Positions 11,083 to 21,873 of a stretch of DNA of 64,000 nt are shown in pieces (within the stretch, counting starts at the first letter, position 1; every line of letters starts with the position of its first letter). Source of the stretch: Tragulus kanchil (Eukaryota > Chordata > Mammalia > Artiodactyla > Tragulidae); assembly GCA_022376925.1 (NCBI GenBank), contig JAIOJX010000025.1, forward strand, positions 183,953,801-184,017,800. The letters are read 5' to 3'. The notes beneath the pieces were generated by a model. It had not been told where the DNA came from and searched no databases. It saw nothing but the letters and a program-made list of their open reading frames with translations. Made by a program: the position numbers and the translations under genes.

Positions 11083-11265
11083 ACTACATTTAGATGTAAA
11101 CTTGAAGGGCTGGAAGGTCATCTAGAGAGGGAGGATGATGCCCATCCAGAGAGATGCAGTGCTCCTCTTTCTTCTGCAGGGCAATTGGAGCTGGGTTTTG
11201 TCACCTACAAACTGGCATTTACCATTTACATCGCCAACGATTGGACAACAAGGACATTTGCCCTC

Positions 11266-11620
11266 TGCCTTCAATCTTTCCCAGCATCAGGGTCTTTTCC
11301 AATAAGTGGACTCTTCTCATGTAACCAAAGTATCAGAGTTTCAACTTGAGCATCAGTCCTTCCAATGAATATTCAGGGTTGATTTCCTTTAGGATGAACT
11401 GGTTTGATCTCCTTGCTGTCCAAGGGGCTCTCAAGAGTCTTCCCCAGCACCACCGTTCAAAAGCATCAACTCTTCATTGCTCAGCCTTCTTTATGGTCCA
11501 ACGTTCACATCTCCACCTGACTACTGGAAAAATCATAGCTTTGACTACTGAGGACTTTTTCGTCAAAATGACATCTGCTTCTTAATACAGTGTCTAGGTT
11601 TGTCATAGCTTTTCTTCCAG
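11266..11620 (-). mobile_element. BovB 3' end, partial duplicate copy
   Basis: Second copy of 10141-10500, truncated by the tile junction rather than by target-primed reverse transcription. Confidence 0.85.
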
Positions 11621-11729
11621 CATACATACATATCTAAGCTAATAGCACAAGTCCAGTCAAGCAGATTTAGTCCCAGCACATTTGACTGGAACTAACCGGT
11701 TATAGAAAAATGCTGTTTATATTGCAGCA

Positions 11730-12207
11730 AGTCCCCTACATATGAACTTTCTGGTTTCAAATTTTCAAAGATGCAAACGTGCCTCCGCATGTCCAATCAC
11801 ATAAGTTAGTTCACGTGTTTGGCATAATTGCCATATATGTGCATCCTCTACAAGTGGCTGGGCTTTTGTGTACTTTACTATACAGTCCTGCTAGAGTACA
11901 GTAGTAGACTATCTTTATGTCAAGCTCAGAATGTCCAGAAGCGAGTGTAAAAGCAGCAGTGGTAATGTAGCTGGTACCTCAGTACTTTTTAAGATACTCT
12001 ACTGTAAGATTCAAAATGTTTTCTTTATTTACTTGTGTTTGTTTTTATGTATTAATTGTGGAAAAAGTATTATAAATCTATTACAGTGCAGTGCTATATA
12101 GCTGGTTGTGTTAGTCCAGTACCTAGGCTAACTTTGTTAGACTTTGGAACAAATTAGACTTACAAACGTGCTCTCAGAGCAGAACTCATTCATATGTAGG
12201 GGACTTA
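11730..12207 (+). mobile_element. Tigger-like element, duplicate copy
   Basis: Second copy of 10605-11082 at offset 1125; the terminal inverted repeats are retained. Confidence 0.75.
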
Positions 12208-12395
12208 CTACATTTAGATGTAAACTTGAAGGGCTGGAAGGTCATCTAGAGAGGGAGGATGATGCCCATCCAGAGAGATGCAGTGCTCCTCTTTTCTTCT
12301 GCAGGGCAATTGGAGCTGGGTTTTGTCACCTACAAACTGGCATTTACCATTTACATCGCCAACGATTGGACAACAAGGACATTTGCCCTCTGCCT

Positions 12396-13433
12396 CTGCA
12401 GAGACGGGACCCTGTGCTGTTGAGAGCTGCTGACCTTTAATATCCCCTGAAGGAGATCAGGGTGGGGTAGAGGCACTCTGTGCTCCAAGGTGGGGCAGGT
12501 CTTTAGATAGGTGGATGCCTTTTAGGAATGACCTTTATTATCTCAATTCTTGCATCTCTTCCCATCTAGAAAATCGCTAAATTCCTTCATGATGAAATTA
12601 GATCCTCATGACTAACTAAAGACCCTCTGTAAAATGACTGTTTAATGATATTAAACTCCCCCTTCTCAAAATCTTATATGTTGAACTTCCTCCTACTGCC
12701 TCTTTGGAGCAGTCTCTCAGAGCTATCTGGGCTGCTGCCACCTGAGCTGCAGTCCTAATTATGCCCCAAACTTAACCCACAACTATCTTTTTTCAGTCGA
12801 CAGTTTCTGTCACCTGGAGCCAGCATGCATTATGCGGTCCTTGTGTCCTTGATGTTTTAGGAAGCCCAGCTGAGCAAGAACAGGTGTAACTGGGATGAGA
12901 GGGGGGACCATGGATGGAGACCTGTGTGGGAGGAAGGGATAAAGGGGCGTCTTGATTCAGTTCTGAGATTTACAAAGGGCTTGCTATGGGGAAAGAAGTG
13001 TGTTGGCCAAGTTCAGGCAGAATAGTAGGGATGAAGATTTAAGAAAATGGCCTTTGTGTTTAGAACAGAATCCACGCAGGAGAGGGCACAGAAGGTGCCG
13101 CCTCCTGTCTTTGCCTCTGCCGGGCCAGTCCACTGCCACCTTCTCTCTCACTCTCTATGCCCGATGCCATCTCCCATCCCAAAAAGAAGATAGACAACAT
13201 CAGCTGAAAACTCCCCGGCATTCTTGCCTATCTATGCCCAATATTTGGACAAAATTAGCCTCCCAGAGATTAGTTTTGTAGGTATGTATGAGCCAACAAA
13301 ACCCCAAGCTGGAAGGTCAGCATGTAGATTGGATGATTGTCTATAAAAACCTTCCCTGCTGTCTTCCCTCTTTCCTTTTGTGTGCATTCCTCAGGCAATT
13401 GGATTTTACTCCATGTACAAAACCGAGTGGGAT
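12396..13433. other. Non-coding, no recognised element
   Basis: Mixed composition. A 93-codon frame at 13000-13281 (+) shows no recognisable domain and no exon signals I trust. Confidence 0.5.
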
Positions 13434-13662
13434 TTTCCAGGTGGCTCAGTGGTAAAGAATCCACCTGCCAGCCTACAGGAGACTTGAGTTTGATCCCTGG
13501 GTCAAGAAAATCCCAGACAGAAGGAAATGGAGGGGAAATCCCCTGCAGAAGAATACGCCAGTATTCTTGCTTGGTAAATCCCATGGACAGAAGAGCCTGG
13601 CAGGCTACAGTTCTTGGGGTCAAAGAGAATTGGGATACAACTGAGCATGCATGCACACACAT
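13434..13662 (+). mobile_element. Bov-tA SINE
   Basis: The head TTCCAGGTGGCTCAGTGGTA, AAAGAATCCACCTGCC, the B-box region GAGTTTGATCCCTGGGTCAA, then the Bov-A body CCAGTATTCTTGCTTGGTAA, ATCCCATGGACAGAAGAGCC and CAACTGAGCATGCATGCACA. Complete. Confidence 0.85.
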
Positions 13663-13690
13663 ACAAAACTGAGTACTGAATGAAGCATTT

Positions 13691-13826
13691 GGAAGGAAAG
13701 GGGAAAAAAAGAAAGATGGTGAAAGAAAGAAGAACGAGAGAAGGAAGGAAGGGAGTGAGGGAGAGGTTGGAGGAGAGAGGGAGGAAGGGAGAGAGAGGGA
13801 GGCACTGAGGGAGAGAGGAAGAAATA
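13691..13826. repeat. Polypurine GGGA/GAAA-rich tract
   Basis: About 135 bp almost entirely of G and A on the + strand, built from GGAAGG, GAGAGG and GAAAGAAAG units. The antisense frames through it read as Ser/Leu/Pro-rich peptides and are not genes. Such tracts can form triplex DNA and are error-prone in sequencing. Confidence 0.85.
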
Positions 13827-14669
13827 CTGGTTGCCTCTTGGTGTTTGTTGGCATGGAAACGTGATACATCTCTGAACAAAGATTCCAGTTCAATTGCAAT
13901 CCAGTTGTGTATCAATCCAACAGAAAAACTCCCAGGTAGGAATCACAAAGCATTACCAAAGAACATAAGCTGAAGGGAAGTCTTGGTACAAAGTTTGGGG
14001 GATAGTCCCTGGAAATGCAGAGGCATACCCAGGTTGGACATTGAGGTCACAGAGCCGAGTTCTGGCGCAGCAGAACCAGGAGAGGCAGAGGTTGCCTTCC
14101 TCTCCGGTGCTTAACCAGTAGAAATCAGGTCGTTTGCACAGCTTGCCTGCCCTTCTGTCCTGGAATAAGAAATATATAGCCGTGTATTATTTCTGCACGC
14201 CACAGAGACGCTTCTCCCTCCCAACTCCTAAATGAAACCACTGGGTCTATAAACGCTGCTAGAATCCAACAGGCAAAGCATCAGCCCTGCGGATTCCTCT
14301 TGCTACTGAGGCTGTGCACCTCATGGTTTCCACCTTGGAAGCCCTTTCTCCAGCCTCCCTAACAGGCTGCTGAATTCCTAGTGCACCTCTTCAAACTGAA
14401 GGATTTATGGCGCCTCCTCAGAAACTATAATAAAATCCAGGAAAGGTGATGCCTATGGGAAAAGGGGAAGTCCTTCCTTCCATCTGGAACATGCTGCCTA
14501 GTGAGTCAGCAAGCAGACTGGTTTGAGGGAAATACCGAGAAATATTTGTGAAAAACAAGAGTTGGGCAATTGAATACTGATTCTCTCAGTACTCATTAAG
14601 ATTATAACCTGAAGGATTTTTTCACAGCTGACTATACATACATTCATGCTACTTCCTGACTAATCAGAA
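13827..14669. other. Non-coding flank of duplication 5, copy 1
   Basis: No recognised repeat. It ends in the compressed junction tail. Confidence 0.5.
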
Positions 14670-14802
14670 AAATGGAGGAAATCCTGCAGAAGAATACGCC
14701 AGTATTCTTGCTTGGTAAATCCCATGGACAGAAGAGCCTGGCAGGCTACAGTTCTTGGGGTCAAAGAGAATTGGGATACAACTGAGCATGCATGCACACA
14801 CA
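14670..14802 (+). mobile_element. Bov-tA 3' half, duplicate copy
   Basis: Only the Bov-A half is present because the tile starts inside the SINE. It is a copy of 13527-13662, not an independent truncated insertion. Confidence 0.8.
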
Positions 14803-14831
14803 TACAAAACTGAGTACTGAATGAAGCATTT

Positions 14832-14967
14832 GGAAGGAAAGGGGAAAAAAAGAAAGATGGTGAAAGAAAGAAGAACGAGAGAAGGAAGGAAGGGAGTGAG
14901 GGAGAGGTTGGAGGAGAGAGGGAGGAAGGGAGAGAGAGGGAGGCACTGAGGGAGAGAGGAAGAAATA
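14832..14967. repeat. Polypurine tract, duplicate copy
   Basis: Second copy of 13691-13826. Confidence 0.85.
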
Positions 14968-16506
14968 CTGGTTGCCTCTTGGTGTTTGTTGGCATGGAAA
15001 CGTGATACATCTCTGAACAAAGATTCCAGTTCAATTGCAATCCAGTTGTGTATCAATCCAACAGAAAAACTCCCAGGTAGGAATCACAAAGCATTACCAA
15101 AGAACATAAGCTGAAGGGAAGTCTTGGTACAAAGTTTGGGGGATAGTCCCTGGAAATGCAGAGGCATACCCAGGTTGGACATTGAGGTCACAGAGCCGAG
15201 TTCTGGCGCAGCAGAACCAGGAGAGGCAGAGGTTGCCTTCCTCTCCGGTGCTTAACCAGTAGAAATCAGGTCGTTTGCACAGCTTGCCTGCCCTTCTGTC
15301 CTGGAATAAGAAATATATAGCCGTGTATTATTTCTGCACGCCACAGAGACGCTTCTCCCTCCCAACTCCTAAATGAAACCACTGGGTCTATAAACGCTGC
15401 TAGAATCCAACAGGCAAAGCATCAGCCCTGCGGATTCCTCTTGCTACTGAGGCTGTGCACCTCATGGTTTCCACCTTGGAAGCCCTTTCTCCAGCCTCCC
15501 TAACAGGCTGCTGAATTCCTAGTGCACCTCTTCAAACTGAAGGATTTATGGCGCCTCCTCAGAAACTATAATAAAATCCAGGAAAGGTGATGCCTATGGG
15601 AAAAGGGGAAGTCCTTCCTTCCATCTGGAACATGCTGCCTAGTGAGTCAGCAAGCAGACTGGTTTGAGGGAAATACCGAGAAATATTTGTGAAAAACAAG
15701 AGTTGGGCAATTGAATACTGATTCTCTCAGTACTCATTAAGATTATAACCCCTGAAGGATCCCCTTTTCTCACAGAGCAATGACTATAGCTATTTTCTTC
15801 ACTTATGACAGTACAGGCCTTCATGCTACTTCCTGACTAATCTGGGAACATATATATCTGTAAACAACAAAACTCTGTAAAAGTTAAAAGTAAAATAAAG
15901 GTTTAAAAAGGAAAGATTATAACCACCACACGAACTCAACAAGGGCAATTGCTCTTGAAGCGAGGAGATGGGGCTGTGTGTACATGTATTGATGGACAAA
16001 AATGGACAGTGGTCACCTCCTCAAAATGCCTTTGTTAAGAAGTAGGAATATACAAGTTATAAACAAATATAAAACTCAAATTCACACCTGCCTTTATAGA
16101 GATAAAGCTGTGTGAGCCCAGACAGATAAAGGCATTGGATGACTACAGACTGGCAATTCCTGGGACAGATTGCTCTGTCTCGTGAAGAATGAATCAGAGG
16201 GCAACTGTGAGCTCCACCAGGCCTAGGATGCTCCTCCAGGAGGGAGGCAAGTGCACAGGGCAGGAAATCATACGGACTGTTTCGGAAATGGTGATGGAGC
16301 CAGGAATCAGGTTAGGAGTCTGAGATGTAGAGAATGCCAGAGAAAACCAAAGAGTTGGTCTGGGGTCGGGTCAAACTTTTTAGGGAATTTGAACTTTATG
16401 TGTGGGCAGAGGGTGGCATCAAAAGTCTCAGAGCAGGGAGTGCTGCAATCAGATCTACGCTTTTGTTAAGGTACTTTTGAGACCTAATCTTAGCATGTAA
16501 CTTGGT
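14968..16506. other. Non-coding, no recognised element
   Basis: 14968-15841 duplicates 13827-14665. 15842-16506 is single-copy, AT-rich to mixed, with no element I can name and no credible exon. Confidence 0.5.
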
Positions 16507-16872
16507 GCTTTTGAATTGTGGTGCTGGAGAAGACTCTTGAGAGTCCCTTGGACAGCAAGGAGATCAAACCAGTTCATCCTAAAGGAAATCAACCCTGAAT
16601 ATTCATTGGAAGGACTGATGCTGAAGCTGAAGCTCCAATGCTTTGGCCACCTGATGAGAAGAGACAACTTACTGAAAAAGACCCTGATGCTGGGAAATAT
16701 TGAGGGAAAGAGGAGAAGGGGGTGACAGAGGATGAGATGGTTGGATGGCATCACTGAGTCAGTGGACACAAATTTGAGCAAACTCGGGGAGGTGGTGAAG
16801 GACAGGGAAGCCTGGTGTGCTGCAGTCCGTGGGGTCACAAAGAGTGGGACATGGCTTAGCAACTGAACAACA
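16507..16872 (+). mobile_element. BovB LINE 3' end, sense, with ORF remnant
   Basis: AATTGTGGTGCTGGAGAAGA, CCAGTTCATCCTAAAGGAAA, GAATATTCATTGGAAGGACT, CACCTGATGAGAAGAGACAA, ATGGTTGGATGGCATCACTG, and a CAACTGAACAACAA tail at 16872. A 69-codon open frame at 16516-16725 starts WCWRRLLRVPWTARR, the conserved C-terminal region of the BovB reverse-transcriptase polyprotein. It is a 5'-truncated relic that ends early, with no endonuclease or RT catalytic core. Confidence 0.92.
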
Positions 16873-17029
16873 AGATCTTCACACGAAACTCAGGAAACTA
16901 AATTTTCTAAGTTGATTTTTTCTAAATTGTTATGGGAAATTGGCTATTCTAGGTAAATGACAGTACCGAGGCGCCTTTGTAGAGAGGAGCCCCACTCTCT
17001 CAGATTCGGGTTTACACCGCCCCTATAAC

Positions 17030-17577
17030 CCTCTTGTTGGTGGAAATGTAAACTGGTTACTATGAAGTTACTATGAAGAACAGTATGGAGGTTCCTTAAA
17101 AAACTAAAAATAGAACTAACATGTGATTCAGAAATACTACTCCTGGGCACATGCCCAGAGAAAACCATAATTCCAGAAGACGTGTGCACCCCAATGTTCA
17201 TTGCAGCACTGTTTATAATATCCAGCAACCTAAATATCTATCAGCAGAAGAATGGATAAAAAAGATGTGGCACATATGTACTGAATGGAATATTATATAA
17301 CCATTGAAAAGGAATAAACTGGTGCCATTTGCAGAGACATGGATGAACCTAGAGACGGTCATACTGAGGGAAGTAAGTCAGGGAAAGACAAATATCATAT
17401 AATGCATATATGTGGGATCTAGAAAAACGATACAGAGGAATGTATTTGCAAAGCAGAAGTTGAGGCATAGATGTAGAGAACAAACCCATGGACACCACAG
17501 TGGGAAAGCAGAGGTGAGATGAACTGGGAAGTTGAGACGGACATATGTACTAGTAAACCCCTGCATATACACCAGTA
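17030..17577 (+). mobile_element. L1 3' end (late ORF2 and 3' UTR), sense
   Basis: GGTGGAAATGTAAACTGGTT, AACAGTATGGAGGTTCCTTA, ATTGCAGCACTGTTTATAAT, GAATGGATAAAAAAGATGTG, and GAAGTAAGTCAGGGAAAGAC are the classic L1 ORF2 tail and 3' UTR order. It carries stops and is 5'-truncated. In copy 2 the element continues past a SINE to a poly-A end at about 19098. Confidence 0.9.
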
Positions 17578-17668
17578 GCTTCCCAGTGGTGCTGGTGGTA
17601 AGAGCCTGCCTGCCAACCCAGGATACTTAAGGGATGTGGGTTCAATCCCTGGGTTAGGAAAATCCCGT
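17578..17668 (+). mobile_element. Bov-tA head cut by tile junction
   Basis: First 90 bp of the Bov-tA that is whole at 18697-18890. It stops at the duplication joint and is followed by BovB sequence. Confidence 0.85.
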
Positions 17669-17991
17669 GGACAGCAAGGAGATCAAACCAGTTCATCCTA
17701 AAGGAAATCAACCCTGAATATTCATTGGAAGGACTGATGCTGAAGCTGAAGCTCCAATGCTTTGGCCACCTGATGAGAAGAGACAACTTACTGAAAAAGA
17801 CCCTGATGCTGGGAAATATTGAGGGAAAGAGGAGAAGGGGGTGACAGAGGATGAGATGGTTGGATGGCATCACTGAGTCAGTGGACACAAATTTGAGCAA
17901 ACTCGGGGAGGTGGTGAAGGACAGGGAAGCCTGGTGTGCTGCAGTCCGTGGGGTCACAAAGAGTGGGACATGGCTTAGCAACTGAACAACA
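17669..17991 (+). mobile_element. BovB 3' end, partial duplicate copy
   Basis: Second copy of 16550-16872; its start is set by the tile junction. Confidence 0.88.
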
Positions 17992-18148
17992 AGATCTTCA
18001 CACGAAACTCAGGAAACTAAATTTTCTAAGTTGATTTTTTCTAAATTGTTATGGGAAATTGGCTATTCTAGGTAAATGACAGTACCGAGGCGCCTTTGTA
18101 GAGAGGAGCCCCACTCTCTCAGATTCGGGTTTACACCGCCCCTATAAC

Positions 18149-19098
18149 CCTCTTGTTGGTGGAAATGTAAACTGGTTACTATGAAGTTACTATGAAGAAC
18201 AGTATGGAGGTTCCTTAAAAAACTAAAAATAGAACTAACATGTGATTCAGAAATACTACTCCTGGGCACATGCCCAGAGAAAACCATAATTCCAGAAGAC
18301 GTGTGCACCCCAATGTTCATTGCAGCACTGTTTATAATATCCAGCAACCTAAATATCTATCAGCAGAAGAATGGATAAAAAAGATGTGGCACATATGTAC
18401 TGAATGGAATATTATATAACCATTGAAAAGGAATAAACTGGTGCCATTTGCAGAGACATGGATGAACCTAGAGACGGTCATACTGAGGGAAGTAAGTCAG
18501 GGAAAGACAAATATCATATAATGCATATATGTGGGATCTAGAAAAACGATACAGAGGAATGTATTTGCAAAGCAGAAGTTGAGGCATAGATGTAGAGAAC
18601 AAACCCATGGACACCACAGTGGGAAAGCAGAGGTGAGATGAACTGGGAAGTTGAGACGGACATATGTACTAGTAAACCCCTGCATATACACCAGTAGCTT
18701 CCCAGTGGTGCTGGTGGTAAGGAGCCTGCCTGCCAACCCAGGATACTTAAGGGATGTGGGTTCAATCCCTGGGTTAGGAAAATCCCTTCGAAGAGGGCAT
18801 GGCAACTCACTCCAGTATTCTTGCCTGGAGAATCTCATCAACAGAGAAGCCTGCTGGGCTACAGACACTTTAAAAGTGACTTAGCACATGTATAAAATAA
18901 ATGACTAATGAGAACCTACTGTATAGCACAAGGAACTTTGCCCAATACTCTGTAATAAACTATATATAAGAAAAGAATCCCCCGAAGAGGGGAGATCTGT
19001 ATGCATAGAGCACATTCACTTTGCTGTAAAGCAGAAACTAACAGAACATTTCAAAACAACTATATTCCAATAAACTTTAAAAAAATAAATAAATAAAG
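18149..19098 (+). mobile_element. L1 3' end, duplicate copy continued to poly-A, split by Bov-tA
   Basis: Copy of 17030-17577 to 18696. After the SINE it resumes at about 18891 (GTATAAAATAAATGACTAAT, ACCTACTGTATAGCACAAGG, TATTCCAATAAACTTTAAAA) and ends in AATAAATAAATAAA near 19097. This gives the true 3' end of the L1 and dates the Bov-tA insertion as younger. Confidence 0.88.
18697..18890 (+). mobile_element. Bov-tA SINE inserted in L1 3' UTR
   Basis: The head GCTTCCCAGTGGTGCTGGTG, then GGTTCAATCCCTGGGTTAGG (B-box area), CTCCAGTATTCTTGCCTGGA, and GCCTGCTGGGCTACAGAC. Nested in the L1 3' UTR. Confidence 0.88.
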
Positions 19099-19431
19099 CT
19101 TCCCCGAAAAAGAAGCAACCATAGCCATGCCCTGTCTATCTGCTCATCTGCAGGGAGCTGCCAGGTCATCACTCCAGAAGCTCAGATAGCCGTTCACAAA
19201 CAAATCATACCTGCCTCCCTCTTAGAGCCAAGACAAGAGGTAGGTCAATCGATAACAGAATGAAATATTTAAATTAAAGGGCAAAGAAAAATCAGCTGCT
19301 TTCTTAGTGCCTGAAGCGTACCGATATTGTACAACATTGCTTAAAAATAGCTTCTGGCTTTTGCAGTCTCCCTGTTCTCAAGTGCAGGTCGCTAAGGTGT
19401 GGCTCTGTCCCAGCTGCCATTGCAGAATATC
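19099..19431. other. Non-coding spacer
   Basis: No recognised element or exon. Confidence 0.5.
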
Positions 19432-19752
19432 ACAGAAGGGGTGGCTCCCACACTGTTTACACCCCCCAGGTCTGGAGGCTGGGAAATCCAAGGTCACGAT
19501 GCCTGCAGACCTGGTGTCTGGCGAGAGCCTGCTTCCTGGTTCCCAGGTGGTCCTCTTCTCGCTGTGCTCTCACGTGATAAAAGGGCTGAGGGAGCCCTCT
19601 GGGGTCTTTTGTATGGATACTCATCACAATTGTGAGGGCTCCATCCTCAAGACCTAATCATCTCCCAAAGGCCCTGCCTCCAGGTACTATCCCATCAGGG
19701 ATTAGGTTTCAGCACATGAATCTATGGAGCCATAATCATTCGATCTATAGCA
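19432..19752 (-). mobile_element. Ancient MaLR-type LTR (MLT1/MST-like), antisense
   Basis: The order TCTGGAGGCTGGGAAATCCA, CTGCTTCCTGGTTCCCAGGT, GTGCTCTCACGTGATAAAAG, GAGGGCTCCATCCTCAAGAC, CTAATCATCTCCCAAAGGCC, and TTCAGCACATGAAT is the reverse complement of mammalian MaLR long terminal repeats. No internal coding region is attached. The two open frames across it (116 and 78 codons) are incidental. Confidence 0.7.
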
Positions 19753-19936
19753 CTGGTCACATGCTAACCGGCTAGCCCCTTGAACTCCTCAACAAGAGTG
19801 AGCTCTGCCGTCACTTCACTGAGGTCATTTATCATGACTGCAGTGTGATCCCCAGACACAAGGCTTTGTTGTCTTCGCTCTCCAGCTGTTGCTCCCAGCT
19901 GAATTCCAAATGCTGCCTCACTCGATGCTCCTATGT

Positions 19937-20152
19937 GAGTTCAGTCTCTTCAGTCAAGTCCAGCTCTTTGCACACCTATGGACTGTAGCTCACGACGTTT
20001 CTCTGTCCATGGGATTCTCCAGGCAAGACTACTAGAGTGGGCTGTCATGCCCTCCTCCAAGGGATCTTCCAATCCAAGGATCGATCCAGTGTTTCCTGAG
20101 TCTCCTGCACTGCAGGTGATTCTTTATCCACTCAGCCACCTGGAAAGCCCCA
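19937..20152 (-). mobile_element. Bov-tA SINE, antisense
   Basis: TCAGTCTCTTCAGTCAAGTC, GGATTCTCCAGGCAAGACTA, CCTCCTCCAAGGGATCTTCC, and the head TTTATCCACTCAGCCACCTG. Faces the sense Bov-tA 46 bp downstream. Confidence 0.87.
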
Positions 20153-20198
20153 CAATGCTCATCTACCCTCAGTTACCCTTGACTATCCTTTTCTAAAC

Positions 20199-20405
20199 TT
20201 CCCAGGTGGCTCACTGGTAAAGAACCTGCCTGCCCATACAGAAGACGCAGGTTTAATCTCCAGATTGGAAAGATCTCCTGGAAAAGGGCATGGCAAACCA
20301 CTGTAGTAATCTTGCTTGGAGAATCCCGTGGACAGAGGAGCCTGGTAGGCTACAGTCCTTGGGGTCACAAAGAGTCAGACATGACTGAGCAGCTGAACAA
20401 CAACT
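20199..20405 (+). mobile_element. Bov-tA SINE, sense
   Basis: The head CTTCCCAGGTGGCTCACTGG, the body CTCCTGGAAAAGGGCATGGC, GGCTACAGTCCTTGGGGTCA, and the end AACAACAACTC. Forms an inverted pair with 19937-20152. Confidence 0.9.
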
Positions 20406-20608
20406 CGTCTCTGCTTGTCCACTTCCACCTACCCTTGTCTACTCCTGACCACCCCTGTCTGCCCTCCATTTTCCTTCAGTATCCTCAACTGCCCTCCTCT
20501 ACCTGTGATGACCCTCACCTCTTCTTTTCGGTTTATCTCATTTTTTTTAAATTAAAAAATAATTAAGCTGACATGTATTTTCATTTGTATTTAGTTAAAG
20601 AAATTTTC

Positions 20609-20734
20609 TTTTTTTTTTATTTTTGGACATGACGCTTGCAGGATCTTAGGTCTCCAACCAAGGATTTAACCGTGCGCCTTGCAGTGGAAGTGTGAAGTCT
20701 TAACCACTGGACCGCCAGCATTTGGAAATCCCAG
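20609..20734 (-). mobile_element. Short tRNA-derived SINE (CHR group), antisense
   Basis: T-run, then GCTTGCAGGATCTTAGGTCT, CCAACCAAGGATTTAACCGT (antisense B-box area), GAAGTCTTAACCACTGGACC and GCCAGCATTTGG. About 125 bp, compact type. Confidence 0.82.
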
Positions 20735-21077
20735 CATTTCTTACCCTTGCCACATCCATCCCCACACCACAGTAACAACCATAGTAGACACGATGGCCTC
20801 TCTGACATTGGTGTGCTTTGTGCTCAAAACTGTCTTTGGAATGAAGGATTAATATTGAACTCACAATCCATTACATTTACCAGCAACTTAGATTGCCAAA
20901 GTCATTTTATTTATGGCTAGCCCTTGAACTCCTCAAGAGTGAGCTCTGCCGTCACTTCACTGAGGTCATTTATCATGACTGCAGTGTGATCCCCAGACAC
21001 AAGGCTTTGTTGTCTTCGCTCTCCAGCTGTTGCTCCCAGCTGAATTCCAAATGCTGCCTCACTCGATGCTCCTATGT

Positions 21078-21293
21078 GAGTTCAGTCTCTTCAGTCAAGT
21101 CCAGCTCTTTGCACACCTATGGACTGTAGCTCACGACGTTTCTCTGTCCATGGGATTCTCCAGGCAAGACTACTAGAGTGGGCTGTCATGCCCTCCTCCA
21201 AGGGATCTTCCAATCCAAGGATCGATCCAGTGTTTCCTGAGTCTCCTGCACTGCAGGTGATTCTTTATCCACTCAGCCACCTGGAAAGCCCCA
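21078..21293 (-). mobile_element. Bov-tA SINE, duplicate copy
   Basis: Second copy of 19937-20152. Confidence 0.87.
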
Positions 21294-21339
21294 CAATGCT
21301 CATCTACCCTCAGTTACCCTTGACTATCCTTTTCTAAAC

Positions 21340-21546
21340 TTCCCAGGTGGCTCACTGGTAAAGAACCTGCCTGCCCATACAGAAGACGCAGGTTTAATCT
21401 CCAGATTGGAAAGATCTCCTGGAAAAGGGCATGGCAAACCACTGTAGTAATCTTGCTTGGAGAATCCCGTGGACAGAGGAGCCTGGTAGGCTACAGTCCT
21501 TGGGGTCACAAAGAGTCAGACATGACTGAGCAGCTGAACAACAACT
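21340..21546 (+). mobile_element. Bov-tA SINE, duplicate copy
   Basis: Second copy of 20199-20405. Confidence 0.9.
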
Positions 21547-21747
21547 CGTCTCTGCTTGTCCACTTCCACCTACCCTTGTCTACTCCTGACCACCCCTGTC
21601 TGCCCTCCATTTTCCTTCAGTATCCTCAACTGCCCTCCTCTACCTGTGATGACCCTCACCTCTTCTTTTCGGTTTATCTCATTTTTTTTAAATTAAAAAA
21701 TAATTAAGCTGACATGTATTTTCATTTGTATTTAGTTAAAGAAATTT

Positions 21748-21873
21748 TCTTTTTTTTTTTTTTCTTTTGGACATGACGCTTGCAGGATCTTAGGTCTCCA
21801 ACCAAGGATTTAACCGTGCGCCTTGCAGTGGAAGTGTGAAGTCTTAACCACTGGACCGCCAGCATTTGGAAAT
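21748..21873 (-). mobile_element. Short tRNA-derived SINE, duplicate copy
   Basis: Second copy of 20609-20734 with a longer T-run. Confidence 0.82.

Larger units (their letters stand above)
10141..12395. repeat. Direct duplication 4 (offset 1125), clean junction
   Basis: Copy 1 is 10141-11270 and copy 2 is 11266-12395. Copy 1 ends and copy 2 begins on a shared TGCCT, with no filler. Differences include ACTTTTTTCGGCAAAATG against ACTTTTTCGTCAAAATG and a T-run change at 11167/12292. The join cuts the BovB copy, so the second BovB lacks its 3' tip. Confidence 0.95.
13527..15841. repeat. Direct duplication 5 (offset 1141)
   Basis: Copy 1 is 13527 to about 14665 and copy 2 is 14670 to about 15841. 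The start of copy 2 has lost bases (GGAGGAAATCCTGCAG against GGAGGGGAAATCCCCTGCAG). The end of copy 1 (14608-14664) is a shortened version of 15748-15841. Landmarks such as CTGAAGGAT, TGACTATA and CATGCTACTTCCTGACTAATC survive in order, but about 40 bases between them are missing. Confidence 0.95.
16550..18786. repeat. Direct duplication 6 (offset 1119), chimeric junction
   Basis: Copy 1 is 16550-17667 and copy 2 is 17669-18786. The joint falls where a Bov-tA head (GGTTAGGAAAATCCC) meets BovB sequence (GTGGACAGCAAGG). Both parents have TCCC next to the break, which makes the join look natural. The uninterrupted Bov-tA is at 18697-18890. Confidence 0.95.

Noticed and set aside
13270..13915. 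Ser/Leu/Pro-rich proteins of 130-209 codons on the minus strand
   Set aside because: They are translations of the polypurine tract and a Bov-tA SINE, and they recur at 14660-15056 only because of the duplication.
19307..19657. 116-codon frame at 19307-19657 as a candidate exon
   Set aside because: Most of it is antisense MaLR LTR sequence.
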